Below are positions 7,679 through 15,642 of a stretch of 23,196 nucleotides of DNA, piece by piece. The stretch is from CAYPIE01 sp964410665 (GTDB lineage: Bacteria; Planctomycetota; Planctomycetia; Gemmatales; Gemmataceae), in assembly GCA_964410665.1 (NCBI GenBank), contig CAYPIE010000091.1, positions 1-23,196 of the forward strand. Reading direction: 5' to 3'. The notes under the pieces were generated by a model that was given only the letters and a program-made list of their open reading frames with translations, did no database searches and was not told where the DNA came from. Numbering within the stretch: position 1 is the first letter of the stretch; each line of letters starts with the position of its first letter. Made by a program: the position numbers and the translations under genes.

Positions 7679-10600
7679 TTAGCCGTGTAATGGAATCCAT
7701 TCAATTACATCGAAACGAGAATGCGGCGAGGTTTGTGGGCTTAGACAGAGCTCGTCGTAAGCTCCCTGGCAAGCCTGGATGAGTTGTTTGAGTTCCTGTT
7801 CAGGCAGATTCGGTTGTTCGCGACAAATCATCAGATCGGTGGTCAAAGCCGGCGCGGAGATCACCTGGAGTTCGCTATACAGTTGCCGTGCCTCTTCCCC
7901 GAGCAGGTGCCCCGCCGAGCTGGACGGGACCAGCAGATAAACCTCCTCGTTGGTCTCCCCGCTGCGGAACAGCGGGCGGGCCAGACTATGAAATTCGTGA
8001 AGCTGATGCCTGACCTCGACATTTTGCGCCTGCGCCGCGGAGAAGGTGACTTGGGCGACATCGGAAACGGGCAGCAGTTCCCCAAGAAACGCCGCCGTTT
8101 GTTCGATCATGGGGGTGGCCAGATGCTGCATCAGGTCGTGGCTTTTCAGGCAAAGGTGGAACAGCCCACCAAATGGTTCCAAGACCAGCGATTGGATGAC
8201 ATTATCCAGACTCAGCCAATGCTCGCGACCCAACCGTTGTAAAAACGAGGTCGCCGAGGTCTCCAGTTCCAGTTCACCCTTGGGCAGGATGACGCGGAGG
8301 TTCGAAGCTCCACGCAACGCCTCACGCAGAGGATCGACAATCCCCACTGGGGAGATGTCGCTACGTTCGTCGATCGAGGTAAACGGTCCCACCGCCGGAA
8401 GCGCTGTTCCGAGTGGCTGGCCCAACGCTTGTTGCAGATGGTTGAGTCGTTGCCGACAGAACGAGAGATCGCCTAGACGATCTTCTAACCGGGCGAACAG
8501 ATCGCGATAGAAGCTGACCAGCGACTGCTCCATATCCTCAAGCATCCGCGAGTGGGCAAACTGCCGTAGCTTGTCGAGAAACTGCCGAATGGTCCGTGTC
8601 GACGAACCAAACAAGCGGAAGCCTCCCCCGGTACCAATGGGGATACTATCTAGCGCCGTTTGGACTTCGGCACGTTCGCGTTGTGAGCGAATGCCATGGT
8701 CATGGGCTCGCCGAGTCAGACTGGTCAACATTTCTTCGCAGAATTGGCCCATGCGGCGAAAGCCACTTTCGGCCGCCGCAATCCGCGAGCCAGCATACTG
8801 CAGTAGTTGCAACGACTGAGTGGTCAGTTTCTTTTCAATCTCCGCGGCCAAGGTTTGACTCGCCTGGCACCAGATGCGCCCGGCACGGCTCTTGCGATAA
8901 CCTTCGGTTTCTGCAGTGGGACGGACGCCGATGGTGTCCTGGAAGCGGTCCAGGGTTTGCCGGGCCCAGGCGGATGGGTCGATCGGTGCAGCAGCAACCG
9001 CCTCTTCTTCGAGCTCCCCCATCAGCTGATTGATGATATCTGTGGGCGTCCCATCGCTGGAGCGAGCGGCGATTTCCTGCACTCGTTGCCGCAAGCGGTT
9101 CGGTTGCAAGTCGGGGTCCGCCAAGGCCTGGGCACAAACGCTCTCAATCGGCGCCTGACCCATCCAGGCATTCGACGCTTGCCAGTCCTCGACCAGCCGC
9201 TGGCTCATTTGCCGCGCGGCCTCGCGGAGCATCAGCCCGCGTGGGAACCAGACGCTATAGGTGCCAAAGCCCCGGAATGGACCGGTGTTGGACGATCGCC
9301 GCAGCCGACTCTGCTGGAGTTCACTGCCGAGCGAGGTAGTCAGTTCGTTGCCGAGGTAGGTACTCAGATGGGCAATGGCATCGCGCAGGGCCTCAGGCGA
9401 GCGATTGGCGAGTGGCAGCAGGTAGACGCTGGTAAAAGGCAACCCTTCCCACTTGATCGATGGTCCATCCGGGCCCGCATACTGCGCGGAGAAGGACACC
9501 GCTGAGTCAGCATAGTGGTTGAGCTCGGTCAGGGTCGCTACCAAGTTGGCTTGCTCGTGTTTGGGTGTGGCCGGATCATTAGGCGAGCCACAGAAGAGAA
9601 AGACATAAATCTCGGCCTTCTGGTAGCGTTCCTGGTTCAATAAGTCCCTTAAGGCAACCCCAAAATCCATCAACGCGCCACCTGAGCCACTGGTCGCATC
9701 GGCAAACAGATAGATGCGCGGATGATTACTCCGCACTGGTATGCCGGTCTGACTGGCCGAGTAAGAAATCGCCTCAGGATGGCTGCTGATGCGCAACTCG
9801 CGACGAACCCGGCTGATAAAGCGTAAGTAATGATCGCAGAATGCTAGTCGTCCCAGCGCTCGGCTCTCGTTCGGTTGCAGCGAGCGCGGAATGGAATAGA
9901 GTTTCTGCGTCGGCAACCATTCATTCAGCATATCCAGATGCTTGCGACGGTAGGCCGAGACAGGTTGCAACGGCAGCGGAAACAGCTGGTCTTCGGTCAA
10001 CGCAATGTCTGGAGAAACATTCATTGCCTTCCGCGGTGCTTCCGGATCGGAGTCGACATACAGGAAGCGAAAGATCGGCGCATGACTCAACTCACCAATC
10101 CGATCGAGCAGGCGGCAGCGCATCTCCAACAACGCCCGCCGACCAAAACTGCCAATCCCGATCACCAAACTTGGCCGTAACACCCCATCCAGGATCGAGC
10201 GTGAGGTGTCATGCGAACGTGGCGCGGCATCCTGCTCGGCGGCATGTTCCAGCGCCACGATGTTGGTCGCATCCAGCAATTGCGCAGGATCCGTAGTCCC
10301 CTGTTGAGGCAACACGGCCGTTCCCGGATGCTCCGGGGCCGCCCCGGGGGCAGGCGGATTCTGCAGCGGCACCACCAACTCACTGACCGTCGCCGGGGGC
10401 AACTGCATCTCACTGAGCGACATCGACCAAAGCGAGACCGTGCCATGATTGGGCATCGCCGGCAGGCCCGCCAGGGCGCGAATAAAGCTCAGGCAGTTCG
10501 GAAATCGTTGGTCCGGATCCTTACTCAAGGCCCGAGCCACTGCGGGTCGGTCATCGGCCGGCAAGGGCTCGAGGTCCGGCTCACTATTCATGTGTTGCAA

Positions 10601-11281
10601 GGCGAGCTGCCGGATATTCTTGCCGCGGTACGGCCGTTGCCCGGTAACCAGCTCCATATAAACGATCGCCAGGCTATATTGGTCGGAGTGCTTGGAGATG
10701 CGGTTGGCAAATGTCTCGGGCGCGGCATAAAAGGGAGAAATCCCTCCCATTAGACCCGTCGAGCTTTGCCGTTCGAGTTGCTTGACTAGGCCGAAATCGG
10801 CCACCTTCACCCGGTCCGCGACCAAAAACAGATTGCGAGGTTTGACGTCGAGATGCAGCAGGTTGTGCCGTTCGATCAGGTAATCGAGTCCCTCAGCAGC
10901 ATCGTGTAAAAACCGCAGCACCAACTCGCGGGGCAGACCGGGCATCCCGGCACTACGGGCTTCTTCAAGCAAGTCGTGCAGGCTCTTGTCCGCCAACTCC
11001 ATGACGATGAGCACTTCGCCACTCACCGTCTCGATGCGGTCGAGCTGGAGGACAAAGGGATGGCGAACCTCCTTGACCTTCTGCAAGGCTTTCAATTCTT
11101 GCTCGGCCTTGACCCCTTCGCCTTCAAGCGAATTCAGGTTGCCGTAGACAAATTTGATTGCCTTGTCGATGCCACCAGGAGCCTGACACTTCCAGACCTC
11201 CCCGAAACCACCAGTACCCAGCGGCTCGATCAGCCGGTACCCGGAAATCGGTTCGGTGTTCGGTTCGCGCAGCCAGCTCAT
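7679..11281 (-). CDS. Protein kinase fused to a tubulin/FtsZ-like domain
   Basis: A 1200-residue protein. ATG at 11281 is preferred to an upstream TTG at 11353 because the kinase fold begins ten residues later; the ribosome site is weak. Residues 15-275 are a Ser/Thr kinase: GTGGFGEVW (22-30), Lys43, HLDVKPRN with Asp145 (HLD replaces HRD), DFG at 162-164, APE at 187-189, and SKDPDQRFP near the end. A Pro/Ala-rich linker follows. From about 370, SLVIGIGSFGRRAL resembles a Rossmann-like nucleotide-binding start, and ATSGSGGALMDFG (about 529-541) resembles the tubulin/FtsZ GGGTGSG signature; this fits the tubulin-like family PF13809. The remaining 500 or so residues are mostly helical, with no transmembrane segment seen. 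The protein is probably cytoplasmic and could couple phosphorylation to a nucleotide-dependent or polymerising module (inference). It is the last gene on its strand here, 250 bp after pyrK. Confidence 0.82.
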   Translation of the reverse strand: MSWLREPNTEPISGYRLIEPLGTGGFGEVWKCQAPGGIDKAIKFVYGNLNSLEGEGVKAEQELKALQKVKEVRHPFVLQLDRIETVSGEVLIVMELADKSLHDLLEEARSAGMPGLPRELVLRFLHDAAEGLDYLIERHNLLHLDVKPRNLFLVADRVKVADFGLVKQLERQSSTGLMGGISPFYAAPETFANRISKHSDQYSLAIVYMELVTGQRPYRGKNIRQLALQHMNSEPDLEPLPADDRPAVARALSKDPDQRFPNCLSFIRALAGLPAMPNHGTVSLWSMSLSEMQLPPATVSELVVPLQNPPAPGAAPEHPGTAVLPQQGTTDPAQLLDATNIVALEHAAEQDAAPRSHDTSRSILDGVLRPSLVIGIGSFGRRALLEMRCRLLDRIGELSHAPIFRFLYVDSDPEAPRKAMNVSPDIALTEDQLFPLPLQPVSAYRRKHLDMLNEWLPTQKLYSIPRSLQPNESRALGRLAFCDHYLRFISRVRRELRISSHPEAISYSASQTGIPVRSNHPRIYLFADATSGSGGALMDFGVALRDLLNQERYQKAEIYVFLFCGSPNDPATPKHEQANLVATLTELNHYADSAVSFSAQYAGPDGPSIKWEGLPFTSVYLLPLANRSPEALRDAIAHLSTYLGNELTTSLGSELQQSRLRRSSNTGPFRGFGTYSVWFPRGLMLREAARQMSQRLVEDWQASNAWMGQAPIESVCAQALADPDLQPNRLRQRVQEIAARSSDGTPTDIINQLMGELEEEAVAAAPIDPSAWARQTLDRFQDTIGVRPTAETEGYRKSRAGRIWCQASQTLAAEIEKKLTTQSLQLLQYAGSRIAAAESGFRRMGQFCEEMLTSLTRRAHDHGIRSQRERAEVQTALDSIPIGTGGGFRLFGSSTRTIRQFLDKLRQFAHSRMLEDMEQSLVSFYRDLFARLEDRLGDLSFCRQRLNHLQQALGQPLGTALPAVGPFTSIDERSDISPVGIVDPLREALRGASNLRVILPKGELELETSATSFLQRLGREHWLSLDNVIQSLVLEPFGGLFHLCLKSHDLMQHLATPMIEQTAAFLGELLPVSDVAQVTFSAAQAQNVEVRHQLHEFHSLARPLFRSGETNEEVYLLVPSSSAGHLLGEEARQLYSELQVISAPALTTDLMICREQPNLPEQELKQLIQACQGAYDELCLSPQTSPHSRFDVIEWIPLHG

Positions 11282-11531
11282 GTCGCATCTCGTTGCCGGG
11301 TGGCCACCGGATGTCTCCCCCAAGTCCACTTCGGGGTGCAGAGAGAGAACCAATTGAACCCTAGCATTTTTTTTGGCGACAAAGCGGAGGATTTTGCGTC
11401 TAAGGCCCAGTGACCGGTCTTACCGGCCCAAACTCGCCCCGCACGAAAATGATTCGCGACCAACTGAGATCAAACCGCTCTGCGGATCCCCAGCCGGTCT
11501 TTTCCTGACATCAATCTTATGGCATCACCCA

Positions 11532-12368
11532 TCAAGGTAACCAGACGGCGGCATCGAAGACCGGCCCGTCGACACACACCCGCTGATAATCCCAGCTGCC
11601 ATCGGGCTGACGGACCTTGGTCACACAACTAAAACAAATACCCACCCCACAAGCCATCGGGGTTTCCAAAGACACCTGGGCCGAACGCTGCCACCGTTGT
11701 GCCAGTGCCACCACGACCCTTAACATCGGCTCTGGACCACAAGCCACAATCGGCCCGGGCGGACCATCCTGCTCCAGCAGTTGGGTGATCACCCCTGAGT
11801 GCCCCAAGCTGCCATCATCGGTGGCCAGCGAAACTTCCGCTCCGGCCGCCCGAAAATCTTCGACTCCTGCCACAAGACTCGCGGTGCGCACGCCATAGTA
11901 CAGCTGCACCCGACGGCAATGGGCCCGGGCCGCCTGCCCGCCATAGCCCCGTTGGCCCAACAGTTCGCGGGTGTAGGCCAGAAACGGTGTCTGCCCAATG
12001 CCACCGGCGACCAGGTTGACCTGATCGACGCCGTCGATGGGCAAGAACGGCCTCCCCAGCGGTCCCCAGACCTCTAGTCGCTCGCCCACTACCACCTCGG
12101 CCAGCTTGCCGGTCATTTTCCCAATCACCAGATAGACGATATCGATGCCGATCGGCACCCCCGCGGAATCCAGCACAGTGTCATACAGGGCAAACGGCCG
12201 GCCCAACAGCGGATCGGTCGTGTCGGGTAGCCGCAGCATAACAAACTGACCGGGCTGAATCCGCTGGGCAATCTCCGGCGTGGCCAGCCGGATGCGGAAG
12301 GTCCGCTCGGCCAGGAGAACGTGCTCCAGAACGGCAACCGTTTGTTGGAAAAAAGTCGGAGTCGTCAT
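11532..12368 (-). CDS. pyrK: Dihydroorotate dehydrogenase electron-transfer subunit, PyrK family
   Basis: A 278-residue iron-sulfur flavoprotein of the ferredoxin-NADP reductase superfamily. In order: an FAD-binding beta-barrel with RPFALYD (57-63), an NAD-binding Rossmann part with GGIGQTP (122-128) and CGPEPML (210-216), and a C-terminal 2Fe-2S site with Cys240, Cys245, Cys248 and Cys265 (ACGVGICFSC ... RVCVDGP). This layout and length are typical of PyrK, which passes electrons from the dihydroorotate dehydrogenase PyrD to NAD+ in pyrimidine synthesis. Its ATG overlaps the stop of the pseudouridine synthase gene in an ATGA, so translation is probably coupled. No pyrD lies in the window, so the partner is elsewhere or this is a related NAD(P)H oxidoreductase subunit. 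Confidence 0.85.
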   Translation of the reverse strand: MTTPTFFQQTVAVLEHVLLAERTFRIRLATPEIAQRIQPGQFVMLRLPDTTDPLLGRPFALYDTVLDSAGVPIGIDIVYLVIGKMTGKLAEVVVGERLEVWGPLGRPFLPIDGVDQVNLVAGGIGQTPFLAYTRELLGQRGYGGQAARAHCRRVQLYYGVRTASLVAGVEDFRAAGAEVSLATDDGSLGHSGVITQLLEQDGPPGPIVACGPEPMLRVVVALAQRWQRSAQVSLETPMACGVGICFSCVTKVRQPDGSWDYQRVCVDGPVFDAAVWLP

Positions 12369-13123
12369 ACATCGGTCTTTCGACGGCGTTTGTCCCGGGC
12401 AGCTTGTTGCTGGGCAATCGCATCCCGCAACGCGTGGAGCTCGGTAGCACTGAGCCGGCGTGCCTTGCCCTTCAGAATTCCTTGCATCTTGATCGGACCG
12501 ATGGCCACGCGAACAAGCCGCAGGACCTTATGCTCCAGCTTGGCCAGCATGCGGCGAATCTCGCGGTTCTTGCCCTCATTGAGCACAATGCGTAACCAGG
12601 TACTTTCCCCCTGGGTCTTGAGCCGCTTGACCCGCTTAGCCTTGACCCGGCCATCACTGAGCCAGACGCCTTCGATTAGACGTTTCTGGTCCGCTGCGGT
12701 CGGGAACCCGGCCACCTGGACATGATAGGTCTTCTCAATACCAAAACGCGGATGCATCAGCTGGTTCGCCAGGTCGCCATCATTGGTCATCAATAGCAGA
12801 CCTTCGCTGGCCTCATCAAGCCGACCGACCGTGTAGACCCGCTGTTCAACCTGGGGGATTAGATCGATGGCCCGGGTGCGGCCAGCGGGGTCGTAGTTGG
12901 TGCACAGCACTCCCGGGGGCTTGTGTACCAGCCAATACGCCAACTTTTCCAATTTAACCGGGTGATCATCGACAGCAATCTGCTGTGTGTGCGGATCGAC
13001 CCGAACGCCCAGTTCCCGAACGATCTGGCCATCGATGCGAACCCGACCCGCGGAAATCAATTCATCGCAATGGCGCCGGGAGCCGATGCCGGCGTGTGCC
13101 AGGTATTTGTTGAGCCGTTCCAT
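12365..13123 (-). CDS. rluB: RluB/RsuA-type pseudouridine synthase
   Basis: A 252-residue protein. Residues 1-50 form an S4 RNA-binding domain (MERLNKYLAHAGIGSRR, AGRVRIDG). The catalytic domain has the conserved GRLDEASEGLLL with the catalytic Asp103, followed by NDGDLANQLMHP. The tail is rich in Lys and Arg (DKRRRKTDV). These features place it in the RluB/RluE/RluF/RsuA family, which converts specific uridines of rRNA to pseudouridine. Length and the S4 domain favour RluB (23S rRNA) over RluE, but the target cannot be read from sequence alone. It is the first gene of a unit with pyrK, which starts inside its stop codon. A TATAAT lies 46 bases upstream of the start. Confidence 0.88.
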   Translation of the reverse strand: MERLNKYLAHAGIGSRRHCDELISAGRVRIDGQIVRELGVRVDPHTQQIAVDDHPVKLEKLAYWLVHKPPGVLCTNYDPAGRTRAIDLIPQVEQRVYTVGRLDEASEGLLLMTNDGDLANQLMHPRFGIEKTYHVQVAGFPTAADQKRLIEGVWLSDGRVKAKRVKRLKTQGESTWLRIVLNEGKNREIRRMLAKLEHKVLRLVRVAIGPIKMQGILKGKARRLSATELHALRDAIAQQQAARDKRRRKTDV

Positions 13124-13169
13124 AAGGTTGGTTCCGGGGGTTCTGCTTCCGTCGGTTTGAATGTGTCTG

Positions 13170-13175
13170 ATTATA
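13170..13175 (-). promoter_or_regulatory. Candidate -10 box for the rluB-pyrK unit
   Basis: A perfect TATAAT on the - strand lies 46 bases upstream of the pseudouridine synthase ATG, in otherwise G+C-rich DNA. No good -35 hexamer is visible at 16-18 bp. The spacer contains the imperfect palindrome CCGGCTTAGAACCGG, which could be an operator or the terminator of the WD40 gene that ends upstream. Confidence 0.4.
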
Positions 13176-13326
13176 CCCGGTTCTAAGCCGGTCGGGCACG
13201 ACTTGACATCAGGGCAGCCTCAACGGACCACGATCCGCGAGTTCACCGAGATGATGGCCATCGCCGCTGGAGGCGGACACGAACTCACGGGTGATGATCG
13301 ACGTTCTTCCTCGGACCTCGTGGGAA

Positions 13327-14448
13327 TCAATCGAGCCGTGACGACCTGTTGCAAAGGGAAAACGCCCATGCCGCCGTCTGCCGTTCGACGTCCCAGGCCA
13401 GGATGTTCCCGGCCAGGTCCCAGGCGAAGAGCTGCCCGTCTGGTGCAAACCTGAGCCCCTTGACCAAAGCTCCCGGCGCGTTGACCCGGCCGAGCTCCTG
13501 ACCGGAGTCCACGTCCAGCAGACGGACACCCGGGGTGTGATGGTCTGCGCTCACGCTGGCCAGTAGACGGCCATCGGGGCTGAACGCGGCCTTGGCGGTC
13601 GCGGCGGCGATTGAGACCTGCCTCACCTCCTGTGAGTAGCCGGGATCCGAGACCATCAGACCCCCGCCGGCCGCGACCGTAACCAGCCGGTGAGCCTCGA
13701 ACGACCACACCGCGGAGCGGACGTCTGGACCGTCCAGGCCAAGCGGTTCGACGACCCTTCCCGAGTGGACATCCCAAAGGCAGAGCCCCCACCTTCCCCG
13801 AGGCGAGCAGATGATTTTCCCATCCGGGGAGAACTGGATGGCCGCGCCTGCCCCACCACGGTGAGGATGGCAGTGCAACCGCCGGCCTCCCGGCCAAGCC
13901 CATACAAACACCGAGGCCGGACTGACCCCCGCCAGGAACTTGCCATCTGGTGAGAACTGCAGGTGTGTGATCTCCGGCCCTGAGGGCTCGGCGAACAGGG
14001 CTGCAGCCGTCACTGGCTTTACCGTTCCTTCGGAAAGGGCAACAGAATAGACCGGCCCCGACTTGCTCGCAAACACCACTGCGTCTGCGGCGGGGGCGAG
14101 CGCAACGCAGCCAGGAGTGAATTCCCGGACACCCAGCCGTTGAGCTTCCTGGCGGTTCACGTCCAACAGGACGATGTCAGTCCATAGCTGCTCCGCCTTG
14201 GCATGCTGCTGGAACGTGACCAGTACCGCGGCGTGATCGCCCCGCGAGTCCAACGCCAGATCGCTGGCCCAGACATGGTGAAACGCCGACGCTGCGTGAT
14301 AGCGAAAGCCGCCCGACCACAACAACAGCCCTTCGACCACCGCGAGCAACACGACAGCGACGAACACGAGCAGCCAGCGGGCAGCGAAGCGTCGCGCGAA
14401 GCGCCATGGGGACGGCCTGCGGCCTGGGAACTCATGCATGACACTCAT
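13327..14448 (-). CDS. Membrane-anchored WD40-like beta-propeller protein
   Basis: A 373-residue protein. ATG at 14448 is chosen because it overlaps the stop of the preceding membrane-protein gene (ATGA) and places a single transmembrane helix near the N-terminus (RWLLVFVAVVLLAVVEGLLLW, about 24-44) after an Arg-rich stretch; the longer frame to 14835 is a shadow. The rest is a beta-propeller with WD40-type blades marked by LQFSPDGKFLAG, IQFSPDGKIIC, AAFSPDGRLLAS and LRFAPDGQLFAWD, ending in LWDVHSG, LLDVDSG and AWDVERQ. The positive-inside rule puts the basic N-terminus in the cytoplasm and the propeller outside (inference). It probably acts as a protein-interaction scaffold. No enzyme motif was seen. 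Confidence 0.75.
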   Translation of the reverse strand: MSVMHEFPGRRPSPWRFARRFAARWLLVFVAVVLLAVVEGLLLWSGGFRYHAASAFHHVWASDLALDSRGDHAAVLVTFQQHAKAEQLWTDIVLLDVNRQEAQRLGVREFTPGCVALAPAADAVVFASKSGPVYSVALSEGTVKPVTAAALFAEPSGPEITHLQFSPDGKFLAGVSPASVFVWAWPGGRRLHCHPHRGGAGAAIQFSPDGKIICSPRGRWGLCLWDVHSGRVVEPLGLDGPDVRSAVWSFEAHRLVTVAAGGGLMVSDPGYSQEVRQVSIAAATAKAAFSPDGRLLASVSADHHTPGVRLLDVDSGQELGRVNAPGALVKGLRFAPDGQLFAWDLAGNILAWDVERQTAAWAFSLCNRSSRLD

Positions 14449-14857
14449 GTGAAGCTCAGATAGCCGAGCAGCAGGGTCTGGAAACCGGCGAGGGCCGCGG
14501 CAGTGACCAAGCCGCCCCGCCGCCAGTGTTCGTATAGGGCCACCAGCAAGGTACAAACCAGGGCGGTCGTCGCCAGCTTCACCAGAACGAACAGCCATAC
14601 CTTCCCCCCCCCTGCATTTCCAGGAGCCAGCGGCCGACCGGGTTCTGTTCCGCCTGCCCGATGATCTCGTGGTTGACCACCACCAGTAATGCGTCGTGGA
14701 CGGAGACCGCGGCCACCACGACACACAGCAAACTGAAAACCACCACCTGCCGATCAAAGTGGTTAAGGAAGAGCGACCAGCGTCTTTGCACAAAACTGAG
14801 CCGGCCTGTTCGAGTACGGCACATGCCTGTTGCAAGGTGTCGCCGAGAAAGATCCAT
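14445..14857 (-). pseudogene. Small integral membrane protein gene, frameshifted in a G9 run
   Basis: Two adjoining frames each supply part of one hydrophobic protein. The first begins at ATG 14857 (AGAGG six bases upstream) and encodes a basic N-terminus, a membrane helix (VVVFSLLCVVVAAVSV) and QNPVGRWLLEMQGGG, then stops soon after. The second frame continues with KVWLFVLVKLATTALVCTLL and a further helix ending in LLLGYLSFT, overlapping the WD40 start by ATGA. The switch falls in nine consecutive G (C at 14604-14612 on the + strand). One extra G, or two fewer, would restore a 137-residue protein with three membrane helices. The HDALL...NPVGRWLL pattern recalls DUF5658-type membrane proteins (weak). 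It may be a sequencing error, a true pseudogene or a slippage site. Confidence 0.6.
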
Positions 14858-14930
14858 CTTTGACCTCTGATCGTGGGGGACGAGCCGTCGGGTTAGCATT
14901 GCAGGGTTCCTGATCGGAATCGAGATTTAG

Positions 14931-14961
14931 GGCCCGGGACCGACCCTGTGCAGCCCGGGCC
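14931..14961 (-). terminator. Hairpin after the EF-hand gene
   Basis: A perfect 8-bp inverted repeat (GGCCCGGG 14931-14938, CCCGGGCC 14954-14961) with a 15-nt loop lies just past the stop of the EF-hand gene on the - strand. No T tract follows, so termination is plausible but not certain. Confidence 0.4.
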
Positions 14962-14984
14962 GGCTTGGCGATCGCCGCTTCGGT

Positions 14985-15608
14985 TCAAAAACGCTCCGGT
15001 CTTCCCGGCAGTGGGCCGCGGTGGCCGCGCGGACCACGGGACCGCAGGTCTCGGAGCTGACGCTTCTGTGCATCGGTCAGGATCTTGTCCAGCCGAGCGT
15101 CCACCTCCTTCTGCAACTCCGCCAGCTGCTGCCTCTGGTCGTCGCTAAGTTCCAGCAGGTTTTGGAGGGCGGCGGACATGACCATCCCGGTTTGCCCCGG
15201 ACCGCCCGGCGGGCCAAGCCTGCCGCGGCCGCCGGACCCACGCCCCGGCCCCCGGAACCCGCGCTCGCCTGGTCCGCCGAACCTGCCACGACTACCGAAC
15301 CGGCCTTCCGGTTCCGCGGCCAACTCCTTGGTGAACAGGGCGGTCAGCTCATCTTTCGAGACTACCCCGTCATTGTTCCCGTCGGCGCGGTCGAACAGGC
15401 GATGTAACCGGGCATCGGTGAGCTCGTCCTTGGTTAATTTGCCGTCCTTTTGTTTGTCGAAGGCCATCATCCGGTCGGCCATGCCCTCGGCCGATACCGG
15501 CCCGCGGCCCCAGGAGCCGCCCTGACTCCGCGGGGAGGGCTGTGCCGCCAACGATGGGGTGACGCTGAGAATCACACACACGGATAGAAATCCGGCCAAA
15601 GCACGCAT
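14985..15608 (-). CDS. Exported EF-hand protein with Spy-like C-terminus
   Basis: A 207-residue protein. ATG at 15608 has an excellent AGGAGG six bases upstream and opens directly into a signal peptide (MRALAGFLSVCVILSVTPSLAAQ, cleavage likely after about residue 22). Two EF-hand loops follow: residues 51-62 (DKQKDGKLTKDE) and 76-87 (DGNNDGVVSKDE), both with Asp/Asn ligands and a terminal Glu, so Ca2+ binding is likely. Residues 102-138 are Gly/Arg-rich and probably disordered. The region LLELSDDQRQQLAELQKE resembles the LTxxQ-type helices of Spy/CpxP periplasmic proteins. A basic tail ends the protein. It is probably periplasmic. The gene starts 34 bp downstream of the dioxygenase gene on the same strand, so the two are likely co-transcribed. 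Confidence 0.78.
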   Translation of the reverse strand: MRALAGFLSVCVILSVTPSLAAQPSPRSQGGSWGRGPVSAEGMADRMMAFDKQKDGKLTKDELTDARLHRLFDRADGNNDGVVSKDELTALFTKELAAEPEGRFGSRGRFGGPGERGFRGPGRGSGGRGRLGPPGGPGQTGMVMSAALQNLLELSDDQRQQLAELQKEVDARLDKILTDAQKRQLRDLRSRGPRGHRGPLPGRPERF

Positions 15609-15642
15609 CGGTTGCCTCCTCGGCTCACTGATTTGGGATGAT

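Noticed and set aside
11282..11353. Longer kinase/tubulin-like protein starting at TTG 11353
   Set aside because: The additional 24 residues have no motif and the kinase domain fits the ATG at 11281.
14449..14835. N-terminal extension of the WD40 protein
   Set aside because: The extension is out of frame with the clear membrane-protein sequence on the same strand, lacks a ribosome site and is Trp/Arg/Ser-rich in the way of a shadow frame.
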